7,568 bases of DNA from the NCBI GenBank assembly GCA_964571145.1, contig CAZNAP010000111.1, positions 1 through 7,568 on the forward strand, in the 5' to 3' direction. The notes beneath the pieces are model-generated. The model saw only the letters and a list, made by a program, of their open reading frames with translations, was not told the origin of the DNA and did not search any database. The position numbers and the translations under genes were made by a program. This stretch comes from Suilimivivens sp964571145. Its GTDB lineage: Bacteria > Bacillota > Clostridia > Lachnospirales > Lachnospiraceae. Positions 1 through 6,094 of this stretch are shown one piece after another (the first letter of the stretch is position 1; each line of letters begins with the position of its first letter).

Positions 1-42
1 TTTATCAATGCTTTGAGGGTGGTTTATAAAGTACTGACGTAG
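1..42 (+). other. Possible 3' end of an upstream coding region (unidentified)
   Basis: The frame starting at base 1 is open for 13 codons and ends at TAG 40-42. It could be the last residues of an upstream gene; gpr, the spore germination protease, precedes spoIIP in many clostridia. It could also be the end of a hydrophobic N-terminal segment of spoIIP itself, because it is in the same frame as spoIIP. The stretch is too short to recognise. The other two forward frames stop early (14-16 and 27-29), so they offer no better candidate. Confidence 0.25.
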
Positions 43-105
43 AATCTCAGTATAAATAAAGCAGAAAATACAGCTGGTTTTTTTGTAGAATTTTTAAATG
101 AGCAG

Positions 106-1248
106 ATGGAAAAGGAGTACTTTTTAATGGCAGCGTATTTAAGGGCTGATGCACAAGAAATCAGCTCCGAAAATACAATCGAACAGTTATTGATTTCGAG
201 GATTCCGATTATTCAATATATGCAGCTTTATCAGGAGCAGACCTTAGAGCAAGAGGATGAAAGTACAGCACAGCGAATTCTGCAACTGGAAGGTATGGAT
301 GAATCGGTTCGAGATATTGATGAGGAAAGTCTGGATTACGGAGAAGACGCATTACATATTGAGAACAGCATGCTAATAGAAATGGAACGAGAAAACGGTT
401 TACATAACAATGTGGCAGGAGAAACAACTGGAGAAGAAGCAGGAGATGAAAAGGTACTGACTTTTTCGCCGTCGTCCTATCCCTCCTATTCCTATGACTG
501 GTCTGAAGAATGGGATTATGAGAAACTGGTATCCAATTTTTATGCAGTGGATAAATCGACGCAGCTGGCACAGAAATATATGAAGCTTCATTCTTTGTTG
601 GAGTGTGATTTATCGGTAGACAAGAGCATAGAAGGGCCGCAGATATTAATTTATCACACCCATTCACTGGAAGCATTTCAAGATTCTAAACCGGGTGATA
701 CATCTACCTCAATTATTGGAGCAGGTGCAAAACTGGCTAGATTATTGGAGGAAGAATATGGATTCAAAGTGTATCATCATCAGGAGGAATTCGATACAGA
801 GCATTCAGAAGCTTATGCAGCAGCTTTGCCGAAGCTTGAGAAGATATTGGAAGAAAATCCAACCATAGAGGTTGTGATTGATTTACATAGAGATGCCATG
901 ACCGGTGACAGACGGCTTGTAATGGACTTGCAGGGACGGCCCACAGCTCGTTTCATGTTTTTCAATGGATTGAGTTATACGAAAGGAAATGGGGAAATAT
1001 CCTATTTGGAAAATCCATACATACAAGATAATCTGGCGTTGTCTTTTCAGGCACAGGTAGCAGCCAATGAATACTATCCTGGAATCGCAAGAAAAATCTA
1101 CTTAAAGGCATACCGATACAACATGCATTTGAAGCCCAAAAGCATGTTGATTGAATTGGGGGCACAGAACAATACAGTAGAAGAAATTATGAATGCCTGT
1201 GACCCGCTGGCACATATCCTTGCCATTGTGTTCGACGAAATGTTATGA
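106..1248 (+). CDS. spoIIP: Stage II sporulation protein P (SpoIIP) family peptidoglycan hydrolase, apparently lacking its N-terminal anchor
   Basis: SpoIIP is a cell-wall amidase/endopeptidase that works with SpoIID and SpoIIM in septal thinning and engulfment. It normally acts outside the mother-cell membrane from an N-terminal anchor. The catalytic domain is clear (residues about 176-380 of 380): YHTHS at 183-187 with E189, DLHRDA at 259-264, and IELGAQNNT at 349-357 with E350, matching the histidine and glutamate signature positions of the family. NFYAVD at 144-149 is also typical. Residues about 42-117 form a very acidic linker. No signal peptide or membrane segment is visible. The start is uncertain: ATG 106 has a weak ribosome site, while ATG 127 (codon 8) follows AAAGGAG at 111-117 with a 9-base spacer. 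The frame stays open upstream to TAG 40-42 but has no ATG, GTG or TTG there. The family call is firm; the N-terminus and function are doubtful. Confidence 0.88.
   Translation: MEKEYFLMAAYLRADAQEISSENTIEQLLISRIPIIQYMQLYQEQTLEQEDESTAQRILQLEGMDESVRDIDEESLDYGEDALHIENSMLIEMERENGLHNNVAGETTGEEAGDEKVLTFSPSSYPSYSYDWSEEWDYEKLVSNFYAVDKSTQLAQKYMKLHSLLECDLSVDKSIEGPQILIYHTHSLEAFQDSKPGDTSTSIIGAGAKLARLLEEEYGFKVYHHQEEFDTEHSEAYAAALPKLEKILEENPTIEVVIDLHRDAMTGDRRLVMDLQGRPTARFMFFNGLSYTKGNGEISYLENPYIQDNLALSFQAQVAANEYYPGIARKIYLKAYRYNMHLKPKSMLIELGAQNNTVEEIMNACDPLAHILAIVFDEML
111..117 (+). promoter_or_regulatory. Ribosome binding site favouring an internal spoIIP start at 127
   Basis: AAAGGAG lies nine bases before ATG 127. 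ATG 106 is preceded only by a weak purine stretch. If this site is used, the protein is 373 residues and still has no anchor. The motif also falls on Lys-Glu codons, so it could be coincidental if the true gene starts further upstream. Confidence 0.45.
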
Positions 1249-1249
1249 T
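1220..1249 (+). promoter_or_regulatory. Candidate sigma-A type promoter for lepA-hemW
   Basis: TTGCCA (1220-1225) and TATGAT (1244-1249) each match the vegetative consensus at five of six positions and are 18 bases apart. The site overlaps the last codons of spoIIP and would start transcription near 1256, about 65 bases before lepA. A separate vegetative promoter is expected, since lepA and hemW are housekeeping genes downstream of a sporulation gene. This is inferred from sequence only. Confidence 0.4.
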
Positions 1250-1321
1250 AAAATGAGCATTAGTATTAATGAGAGCGCAGAATACAACAAAAGAATAGTC
1301 TGCGAGAAGGGTTTGATATCT

Positions 1322-3136
1322 ATGGCACAGATTGACCAAAGTAAAATTAGAAATTTCTGTATTGTAGCACATATCGATCATGGTAAGTCTACTTTAGCAG
1401 ATAGAATTATAGAGAAAACAGGATTACTTACCAGTCGTGAAATGCAGGCACAGGTTTTAGATAATATGGATTTGGAGCGCGAACGTGGTATTACCATTAA
1501 GGCACAGACTGTGCGAACCGTATATAAAGCAAAAGACGGCGAAGAATATGTTTTTAACTTAATTGACACACCGGGACATGTTGATTTTAACTATGAGGTC
1601 AGCAGAAGCCTGGCTGCTTGTGATGGTGCGATTTTGGTGGTGGATGCTGCCCAGGGAATTGAAGCACAAACACTGGCTAACGTATATCTGGCATTAGACC
1701 ACAATCTGGAGGTTTTTCCGGTAATCAATAAGATTGATTTGCCCAGTGCGGAACCGGAGCGGGTCAAGAGCGAAATAGAAGATGTGATTGGCTTGGAGGC
1801 ACAGAATGCACCGCTTATTTCAGCTAAAAACGGAATTGGCATCGAAGAAGTTTTGGAAGAAATAGTGGAGAAAATACCTGCACCCAAAGGCAATCCGGAG
1901 AATCCACTGCAAGCACTAATCTTTGATTCTTTATATGATTCCTATAAAGGAGTCATTATCTTTTGTCGCATTATGGAAGGTAGAGTATCCAAGGGGACAA
2001 GCATTAAGATGATGGCTACGGGTGCTGTTTCCGAAGTAGTGGAGGTTGGCTATTTTGGCGCTGGCCAGTTTATTCCCTGCGAGGAATTAAGTGCGGGAAT
2101 GGTTGGCTATATTACAGCGTCCATTAAGAACGTGAAAGATACTACCGTAGGCGATACGGTAACCGATGAGAAAAATCCATGCAAGGAACCTTTGCCGGGC
2201 TATAAAAAGGTGAATTCTATGGTTTATTGTGGTGTGTACCCTGCAGACGGTGCGAAATATCCCGATTTACGTGATGCATTGGAGAAGTTGCAACTCAATG
2301 ATGCCTCGCTGCATTATGAACCGGAAACTTCGATTGCGTTGGGATTTGGTTTCCGCTGCGGATTCTTGGGATTATTGCATTTGGAAATTGTTCAGGAACG
2401 TTTGGAACGTGAGTATAATCTGGATTTAGTCACAACCGCACCGGGTGTTATTTATAAAGTACACAAGATTAACGGTGAAGTAATTGAATTGACCAATCCC
2501 ACTAATTTGCCGGATCCCACTTTAATAGAATATATGGAAGAACCGGTGGTGTCGTCCGAAATTATGGTGACAACTGAATTTATCGGACCAATTATGGAGC
2601 TGTGTCAGGAACGTCGTGGACGTTACCTGGGTATGGAATACATGGAGGCAGCAAGAGCGTTGTTGAAGTATGAGTTGCCCCTTAATGAGATTATATATGA
2701 TTTCTTTGATGCTTTGAAATCCCGTTCCAAGGGATACGCTTCTTTCGATTACGAATTAAAGGGTTACGAACGTTCTGAATTAGTTAAATTAGATATTTTG
2801 ATCAACAAAGAAGAAGTGGATGCACTTTCCTTTATTGTACACCGAGACAGTGCTTATGAGCGCGGAAGAAGAATGTGTGAAAGATTAAAAGAAGAAATTC
2901 CCAGACATTTATTTGAAGTGCCGATTCAGGCAGCGATTGGAAGCAAAGTCATAGCCAGAGAAACCGTTAAAGCGATGCGTAAGGATGTACTTGCAAAATG
3001 CTATGGTGGCGATATTACCCGTAAGAAAAAACTGCTGGAGAAGCAAAAAGAAGGTAAGAAGCGAATGAGGCAGATTGGTAATGTAGAAGTTCCTCAAAAA
3101 GCATTTATGAGTGTTCTGAAATTGGATGATAAATAA
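1322..3136 (+). CDS. lepA: Elongation factor 4 (LepA) translational GTPase
   Basis: LepA/EF-4 is a ribosome-binding GTPase, related to EF-G, that back-translocates or rescues stalled ribosomes and affects translation initiation. The 604-residue product has the usual length. GTPase motifs are intact: AHIDHGKS at 16-23 (P-loop), RERGITIKAQ at 53-62 (switch I), DTPGH at 82-86, NKID at 136-139 and SAK at 167-169. Domains II, III and V-like follow, then the LepA-specific C-terminal domain ending in the typical GNVEVPQKAF segment. The start at 1322 is chosen because the conserved N-terminus begins there and AGAAGGG (1305-1311) sits 10 bases upstream. An in-frame ATG at 1193 would add 43 unrelated residues and overlap spoIIP. 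The gap to spoIIP is 73 bases; hemW follows after one base, so the two are probably co-transcribed and translationally coupled. Confidence 0.97.
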   Translation: MAQIDQSKIRNFCIVAHIDHGKSTLADRIIEKTGLLTSREMQAQVLDNMDLERERGITIKAQTVRTVYKAKDGEEYVFNLIDTPGHVDFNYEVSRSLAACDGAILVVDAAQGIEAQTLANVYLALDHNLEVFPVINKIDLPSAEPERVKSEIEDVIGLEAQNAPLISAKNGIGIEEVLEEIVEKIPAPKGNPENPLQALIFDSLYDSYKGVIIFCRIMEGRVSKGTSIKMMATGAVSEVVEVGYFGAGQFIPCEELSAGMVGYITASIKNVKDTTVGDTVTDEKNPCKEPLPGYKKVNSMVYCGVYPADGAKYPDLRDALEKLQLNDASLHYEPETSIALGFGFRCGFLGLLHLEIVQERLEREYNLDLVTTAPGVIYKVHKINGEVIELTNPTNLPDPTLIEYMEEPVVSSEIMVTTEFIGPIMELCQERRGRYLGMEYMEAARALLKYELPLNEIIYDFFDALKSRSKGYASFDYELKGYERSELVKLDILINKEEVDALSFIVHRDSAYERGRRMCERLKEEIPRHLFEVPIQAAIGSKVIARETVKAMRKDVLAKCYGGDITRKKKLLEKQKEGKKRMRQIGNVEVPQKAFMSVLKLDDK

Positions 3137-3137
3137 G

Positions 3138-4289
3138 ATGAAACCCCTCAGTGTATATGTTCATATTCCTTTTTGTATGAAGAAATGTAATTACTGTGAC
3201 TTCTTATCAGCTCCCGCAACCCGAGAGCGACAGGAGGCTTATATAGCTGCTTTGTGCCTGGAAATAGAACAGGAAGAAAAGAGTTATGTAAACCATGTAG
3301 TACAAACGATTTTTATTGGAGGTGGAACTCCTTCTATTTTGACAGGAGAGGATATTAGCAGGATTTTTCGAACGCTCAAACAGAATTATAAGTTTGCGGA
3401 CAATCCTGAAATAACCATAGAAGTAAATCCAGGTACCGTTACTGGGGAGAAACTGCAAGATTATCGTCAGGCGGGTATTAATCGACTGAGTATCGGACTA
3501 CAGTCTGCAATGGACAATGAATTAAGGGCACTGGGAAGAATTCATAATTATTCGGATTTTCTAAATACCTATAACGATGCAGTTAAATCAGGATTTAACA
3601 ATATTAACATTGATTTAATGTCAGCCATTCCTGAACAGACAATGGACAGCTACTTAGCTACTTTACATAGCGTGACAGAGCTGAAACCAGCACCGACACA
3701 CATTTCGGCTTATAGTCTGATTGTCGAAGAAGGAACTCCTTTTTATGAAAACACACCGGAGCTGCCGGATGAAGATACGGAAAGAGGACTGTATAAAATA
3801 ACAAACGTTTTTTTGGCAGAACGCGGATATCACAGATATGAAATATCGAATTATGCCAAATCAGGCTACGAATGCAAACATAATCAGGTTTATTGGCGGC
3901 GAGGTGATTATGTAGGCTTCGGTTTAGGCGCAGCTTCTTTGGTCAATAATACGAGATTTAGCAACAGCAGAGAATTTGAAAGTTATGTAAACCAAACAGC
4001 AAGCAACACAATAAAGGTTGAGAGTAGACAGGTGCTGACTTTGCAGGAACAGATGGAAGAATTTATGTTTCTTGGACTGCGGATGATGTCAGGTGTCAGC
4101 AAGCGGGAATTTGAGAATCTGTTCGGGCAGTCAATTGATCAAGTATACCCGGAATTGGTTGAGAAACTAATCGGTGAAGGCCTGCTAAAACGTTTGACAA
4201 TTACAGAAACAGGGGATGAGAGAATTGCCCTGACGGACTTTGGAATTGATGTGAGTAATCAGGTAATGGCAGAATTTTTGTTGTCATAA
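3138..4289 (+). CDS. hemW: HemW-type radical SAM heme chaperone (HemN-like, formerly oxygen-independent coproporphyrinogen III oxidase-like)
   Basis: HemW proteins bind a 4Fe-4S cluster, S-adenosylmethionine and heme, and are thought to deliver heme to target enzymes; they are not true coproporphyrinogen oxidases. From ATG 3138 the product has 383 residues. The radical-SAM cysteines are C13, C17 and C20 in HIPFCMKKCNYCDF, with F rather than a fourth Cys after the motif, as in HemW and unlike HemN. GGGTPS at 61-66 contacts SAM. RLSIGLQS (116-123) and YEISNYA (about 234-240) are family motifs, and HNQVYW at 248-253 fits the HemW heme-binding HNxxYW motif. The start at 3138 fits family N-termini and has a GGATGA-like site seven bases upstream. 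ATG 3126 would add four residues and overlap lepA. No terminator is visible after the gene. Confidence 0.93.
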   Translation: MKPLSVYVHIPFCMKKCNYCDFLSAPATRERQEAYIAALCLEIEQEEKSYVNHVVQTIFIGGGTPSILTGEDISRIFRTLKQNYKFADNPEITIEVNPGTVTGEKLQDYRQAGINRLSIGLQSAMDNELRALGRIHNYSDFLNTYNDAVKSGFNNINIDLMSAIPEQTMDSYLATLHSVTELKPAPTHISAYSLIVEEGTPFYENTPELPDEDTERGLYKITNVFLAERGYHRYEISNYAKSGYECKHNQVYWRRGDYVGFGLGAASLVNNTRFSNSREFESYVNQTASNTIKVESRQVLTLQEQMEEFMFLGLRMMSGVSKREFENLFGQSIDQVYPELVEKLIGEGLLKRLTITETGDERIALTDFGIDVSNQVMAEFLLS

Positions 4290-4306
4290 TAATTGTTTTG
4301 TATAAT
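4278..4306 (+). promoter_or_regulatory. Upstream promoter-like element before sigK (P1)
   Basis: TTGTTG (4278-4283), 17 bases, then a perfect TATAAT (4301-4306). The -35 half lies inside the last codons of hemW. The -10 and its flank (TTGTATAATA, 4298-4307) are repeated exactly at the second element 36 bases downstream. The -35 matches the vegetative consensus at only three positions, so strength is uncertain. Confidence 0.4.
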
Positions 4307-4313
4307 AGTTTTA

Positions 4314-4342
4314 TTGCTATTTGGAAACGGAATTTGTATAAT
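4314..4342 (+). promoter_or_regulatory. Downstream promoter-like element before sigK (P2), sigma-A type
   Basis: TTGCTA (4314-4319), a 17-base spacer and a perfect TATAAT (4337-4342) make this the best vegetative-type promoter in the window. Transcription would start near 4349, leaving a leader of about 65 bases with a hairpin before sigK. In Bacillus subtilis sigK is expressed from a sigma-E promoter; no clear sigma-E consensus was seen here. Confidence 0.5.
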
Positions 4343-4373
4343 AAGTTTGTTGGAAAGGCACTTGTGTACCCGA

Positions 4374-4402
4374 AAAGTCATAGAATAGTAAAAAATGACT
4401 TT
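4374..4402 (+). repeat. 8-bp perfect inverted repeat in the sigK leader
   Basis: AAAGTCAT (4374-4381) and ATGACTTT (4395-4402) are exact reverse complements separated by an A-rich 13-base loop. The 3' arm ends directly at the GGGGG ribosome site of sigK. It lacks a following T-tract, so it is not an intrinsic terminator. It could act as a leader hairpin or as a protein-binding site. Confidence 0.5.
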
Positions 4403-4403
4403 G

Positions 4404-4413
4404 GGGGCGCCCC
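4404..4413 (+). promoter_or_regulatory. GGGGCGCCCC palindrome overlapping the sigK ribosome binding site
   Basis: The 10-base perfect palindrome abuts the TTG start codon at 4414, and its left half is the G-run that serves as the ribosome site. It is strikingly GC-rich against its AT-rich surroundings. A hairpin or duplex here would hide the ribosome site; a dimeric repressor site is the other reading. Function is inferred. Confidence 0.4.
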
Positions 4414-4860
4414 TTGAAAACCTTTCAACAACCTTTATCGGCATTAGAAGAGGCTCATTATATACAGGTATTGCAGAAGGGGGACAGCGATGAAGCTGCT
4501 GCAGCCAGAGAGATTTTAATAGAAAGAAATTTGCGACTGGTAGCCCACATTGCCAAGAAATACCAGAATGCAGATGAAGAAATGGAAGATTTAATTTCCA
4601 TTGGTACAATCGGATTGATTAAGGCAATTGCATCATTTGATGCGGGCAAGGGCAAATTAAGCACCTATTGCTCCCGTTGTATAGAAAATGAACTACTGAT
4701 GCTTCTTCGCTCCAAGAAAAAACGGCCAGAGAAGTGTCGCTTTATGAACCAATCGGAACGGATAAGGAAGGTAATGAAATCAATCTGCTGGATATTATCG
4801 AGCATGAGCAGGAAGATATTACCGATCAAATGGAACTCTATGAGAATACCAGAAGATTGA
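4414..4860 (+). CDS. Sigma-K N-terminal fragment (region 2) as literally encoded
   Basis: Without frameshifting, translation from TTG 4414 yields 148 residues. The first 103 are sigma-K, including NLRLVAHIAKKYQ (39-51), EDLISIGTIGLIKAI (58-72) and RCIENELL (88-95), which cover the core-binding and -10 recognition region. Residues 104-148 are an unrelated out-of-frame tail ending at TGA 4858-4860. Where Bacillus sigma-K and sigma-E read AGKGTKL or SKGVKL, this protein reads AGKGKL, one residue shorter. The fragment keeps region 2 but lacks the -35 recognition domain, so alone it would probably not be a working sigma factor. It could at most compete for core polymerase. Confidence 0.75.
   Translation: MKTFQQPLSALEEAHYIQVLQKGDSDEAAAAREILIERNLRLVAHIAKKYQNADEEMEDLISIGTIGLIKAIASFDAGKGKLSTYCSRCIENELLMLLRSKKKRPEKCRFMNQSERIRKVMKSICWILSSMSRKILPIKWNSMRIPED
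4717..4722 (+). other. Six-A run at the sigK frameshift point
   Basis: In the upstream frame this reads AAG AAA AAA CGG. Moving back one base after the second AAA gives ACG GCC AGA GAA, the conserved sigma-K continuation. Two adjacent lysine AAA codons are a favourable context for -1 slippage. However, no Shine-Dalgarno-like stimulator is seen about 10 bases upstream, and no convincing stem-loop follows. Confidence 0.6.
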
Positions 4861-5084
4861 TTCGACTTTTGGATGAGGTACTGACAAAAAGAGAAAGAAA
4901 TATCATTTTTTTAAGATATGGATTGGCTACAGGTAAGGAAGTTACACAGCGTGAAATAGGCGAAGCATTGCATATTTCCAGAAGCTATGTGTCCAGAATA
5001 GAGAAGAGAGCACTTTACAAATTACGGGAAGGTTTTGAACCTAAGGAGAAACAGCCATGCAGTTTAAGAAAACAGATGACCTAA
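4734..5084 (+). CDS. Sigma-K C-terminal fragment (regions 3-4) as literally encoded
   Basis: The -1 frame carries the rest of sigma-K. It has a linker SLYEPIGTDKEGNEINLLD, then region 4 with LTKRERNIIFLRYGL and the helix-turn-helix TQREIGEALHISRSYVSRIE, which recognises the -35 element. These look fully conserved. The coding match begins at 4722, ahead of any start codon. GTG 4734 is the first possible independent start but has no good ribosome site, so separate translation is doubtful. The fragment ends at TAA 5082-5084, overlapping the next gene by 28 bases. Confidence 0.75.
   Translation: MSLYEPIGTDKEGNEINLLDIIEHEQEDITDQMELYENTRRLIRLLDEVLTKRERNIIFLRYGLATGKEVTQREIGEALHISRSYVSRIEKRALYKLREGFEPKEKQPCSLRKQMT
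5043..5048 (+). promoter_or_regulatory. Ribosome binding site of the HD-GYP-like gene, inside the sigK tail
   Basis: AAGGAG lies eight bases before ATG 5057. It fixes the start of the downstream gene and shows that the overlap with the sigK C-terminus is real, implying translational coupling when sigK is read in the correct frame. Confidence 0.75.
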
Positions 5085-6070
5085 AAACAGGAATGAGACT
5101 GGCACGCCCTATTTATAACAAGAATGGAGTACTGCTTTTTGAACGAGATTCCAAACTCACCGAACAGGGTATTGTTAGTATCAGAAACTTTGGCTTAATC
5201 GGCGTTTTTATTCTGGAACCGGCTGAACCTGTGCCTCCTATGACCAGAGAGGATATTGAATTTGAACGTTTCCAGACAATTAATGTCTTTTCCATCAGTG
5301 ATGAAATGGAGAAGATTATCAGCACCGGACGCACTACAAAATTACAAATGATTGTTTCGAATATTATTAAGAATTATGGACATTTAGAGAAAAAAATTAA
5401 TTTTATTCAAAATTTGCGCAGTAATGAAGACTTTATGTATAAACATGCGTTGAATGTAGCAATTTTAAGTGCAATGATGAGTAATCAGATGAACCTAAAA
5501 ATTGAAGACCGGCTGGATGTGGTAACCGCAGCCCTTCTACATGGATTGAAAGATTATGAACTGGTGGAGAAGATTTGCTCAGCTAATCCCAACGTTAGAA
5601 GGTTTTGTGTGCAGGCTGATAAAATCGAAGAAGGAATCATAGGTGGTAAAATAGATGCTTCCATTAAGCTCATGGAAGGTTCAAAGATACTGGCAGTAGC
5701 ACTTGTATTTGACAATATGACTGCAATGAGCTTTGAAAAACCACCTGTTTCAGAAGTAACAGCCATTAAGTATCTGCTGAAAAATCAAAACTTCTACTCA
5801 GAACAAGCGGTTAAGGCTTTGATTAAGTCGATTAATATTCTGACACCGGGTGTTTGTGTTGAGTTAAACACCGGAGAGAAAGCATTGGTTCTGACAGAAA
5901 ACAATTTCGAGATTTTCTATCCAATGATACTCAGTTTTACTGATAATGCTGTAATTGACCTTGGCGACAGGAAAGTAAACGGTGATTTGGAAATCAAGGA
6001 TATCATGAAAACCATGGATAATCGTCATGTAATGGACACAGAGCTGCTTAAGAAATACGGTATGCAGTAA
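5057..6070 (+). CDS. Degenerate HD-GYP-like protein, probable non-catalytic regulator
   Basis: The 337-residue product follows the plan of HD-GYP cyclic-di-GMP phosphodiesterases but lacks their active site. Residues about 1-55 (DLKTGMRLARPIYNKNG and onward) resemble the small N-terminal domain often placed before HD-GYP. YKHALNVAIL (128-137) keeps the first histidine (H130). The HD pair is LLHG (160-163), so the metal-binding Asp is Gly. The HHE and GYP loop is missing, with only 49 residues between H162 and the ILAVA segment. In ILAVALVFDN (211-220) the usual ligand Asp is L216. The C-terminal part, including SINILTPGVCVELNTGEKALV (269-289), matches the typical HD-GYP tail. No signal or membrane segment is seen, so it is likely cytoplasmic. 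It sits 24 bases before pilT, so it may sense or scaffold for pilus control. The fold is fairly sure; the role is inference. Confidence 0.72.
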   Translation: MQFKKTDDLKTGMRLARPIYNKNGVLLFERDSKLTEQGIVSIRNFGLIGVFILEPAEPVPPMTREDIEFERFQTINVFSISDEMEKIISTGRTTKLQMIVSNIIKNYGHLEKKINFIQNLRSNEDFMYKHALNVAILSAMMSNQMNLKIEDRLDVVTAALLHGLKDYELVEKICSANPNVRRFCVQADKIEEGIIGGKIDASIKLMEGSKILAVALVFDNMTAMSFEKPPVSEVTAIKYLLKNQNFYSEQAVKALIKSINILTPGVCVELNTGEKALVLTENNFEIFYPMILSFTDNAVIDLGDRKVNGDLEIKDIMKTMDNRHVMDTELLKKYGMQ

Positions 6071-6094
6071 CCGGAGAAAAGTGAGGAATCAACT

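Larger units (their letters stand above)
4414..5084 (+). pseudogene. sigK: sigK, RNA polymerase sporulation sigma factor K, interrupted by a -1 frameshift
   Basis: Sigma-K directs late mother-cell transcription for spore cortex, coat and mother-cell lysis. Joining frame 4414-4722 to the -1 frame from 4722 gives a continuous sigma-70 family protein of 223 residues, close to mature sigma-K. The fusion reads KKK then TAREVSLYEPIGTDKEGNE, as expected for the family. The shift falls at six A's (4717-4722); seven would restore the frame. The only plausible start is TTG 4414 with GGGGG six bases upstream, so the protein lacks the pro-sequence of Bacillus pro-sigma-K, a trait also known in some clostridia. 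Codons for IENE, close to where the Bacillus skin element splits sigK (from memory), are intact, so no skin-like insertion is present. Mutation, programmed slippage or sequencing error are all possible. Confidence 0.85.

Noticed and set aside
209..676. 155-codon open frame on the - strand within spoIIP
   Set aside because: It is antisense to a clearly conserved coding region, has no recognisable domain and no promoter or ribosome site of note.
1193..1321. N-terminal extension of LepA from ATG 1193 (43 extra residues)
   Set aside because: The added residues do not resemble LepA, overlap the spoIIP 3' end, and a good ribosome site precedes the canonical start at 1322.
3126..3137. hemW start at ATG 3126
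   Set aside because: It would overlap lepA; ATG 3138 fits the family N-terminus and has a better spaced ribosome site.
4374..4402. Intrinsic terminator for lepA-hemW
   Set aside because: The inverted repeat is AT-rich and followed by a G-run instead of a T-tract.
4259..4609. 116-codon open frame on the - strand across the hemW-sigK gap
   Set aside because: It is antisense to the sigK region-2 coding sequence and shows no recognisable motif.
4681..4740. Skin-like element insertion or excision scar in sigK
   Set aside because: The codons around IENE are continuous and only a one-base frame change is present; no recombinase gene or direct-repeat boundary is seen.
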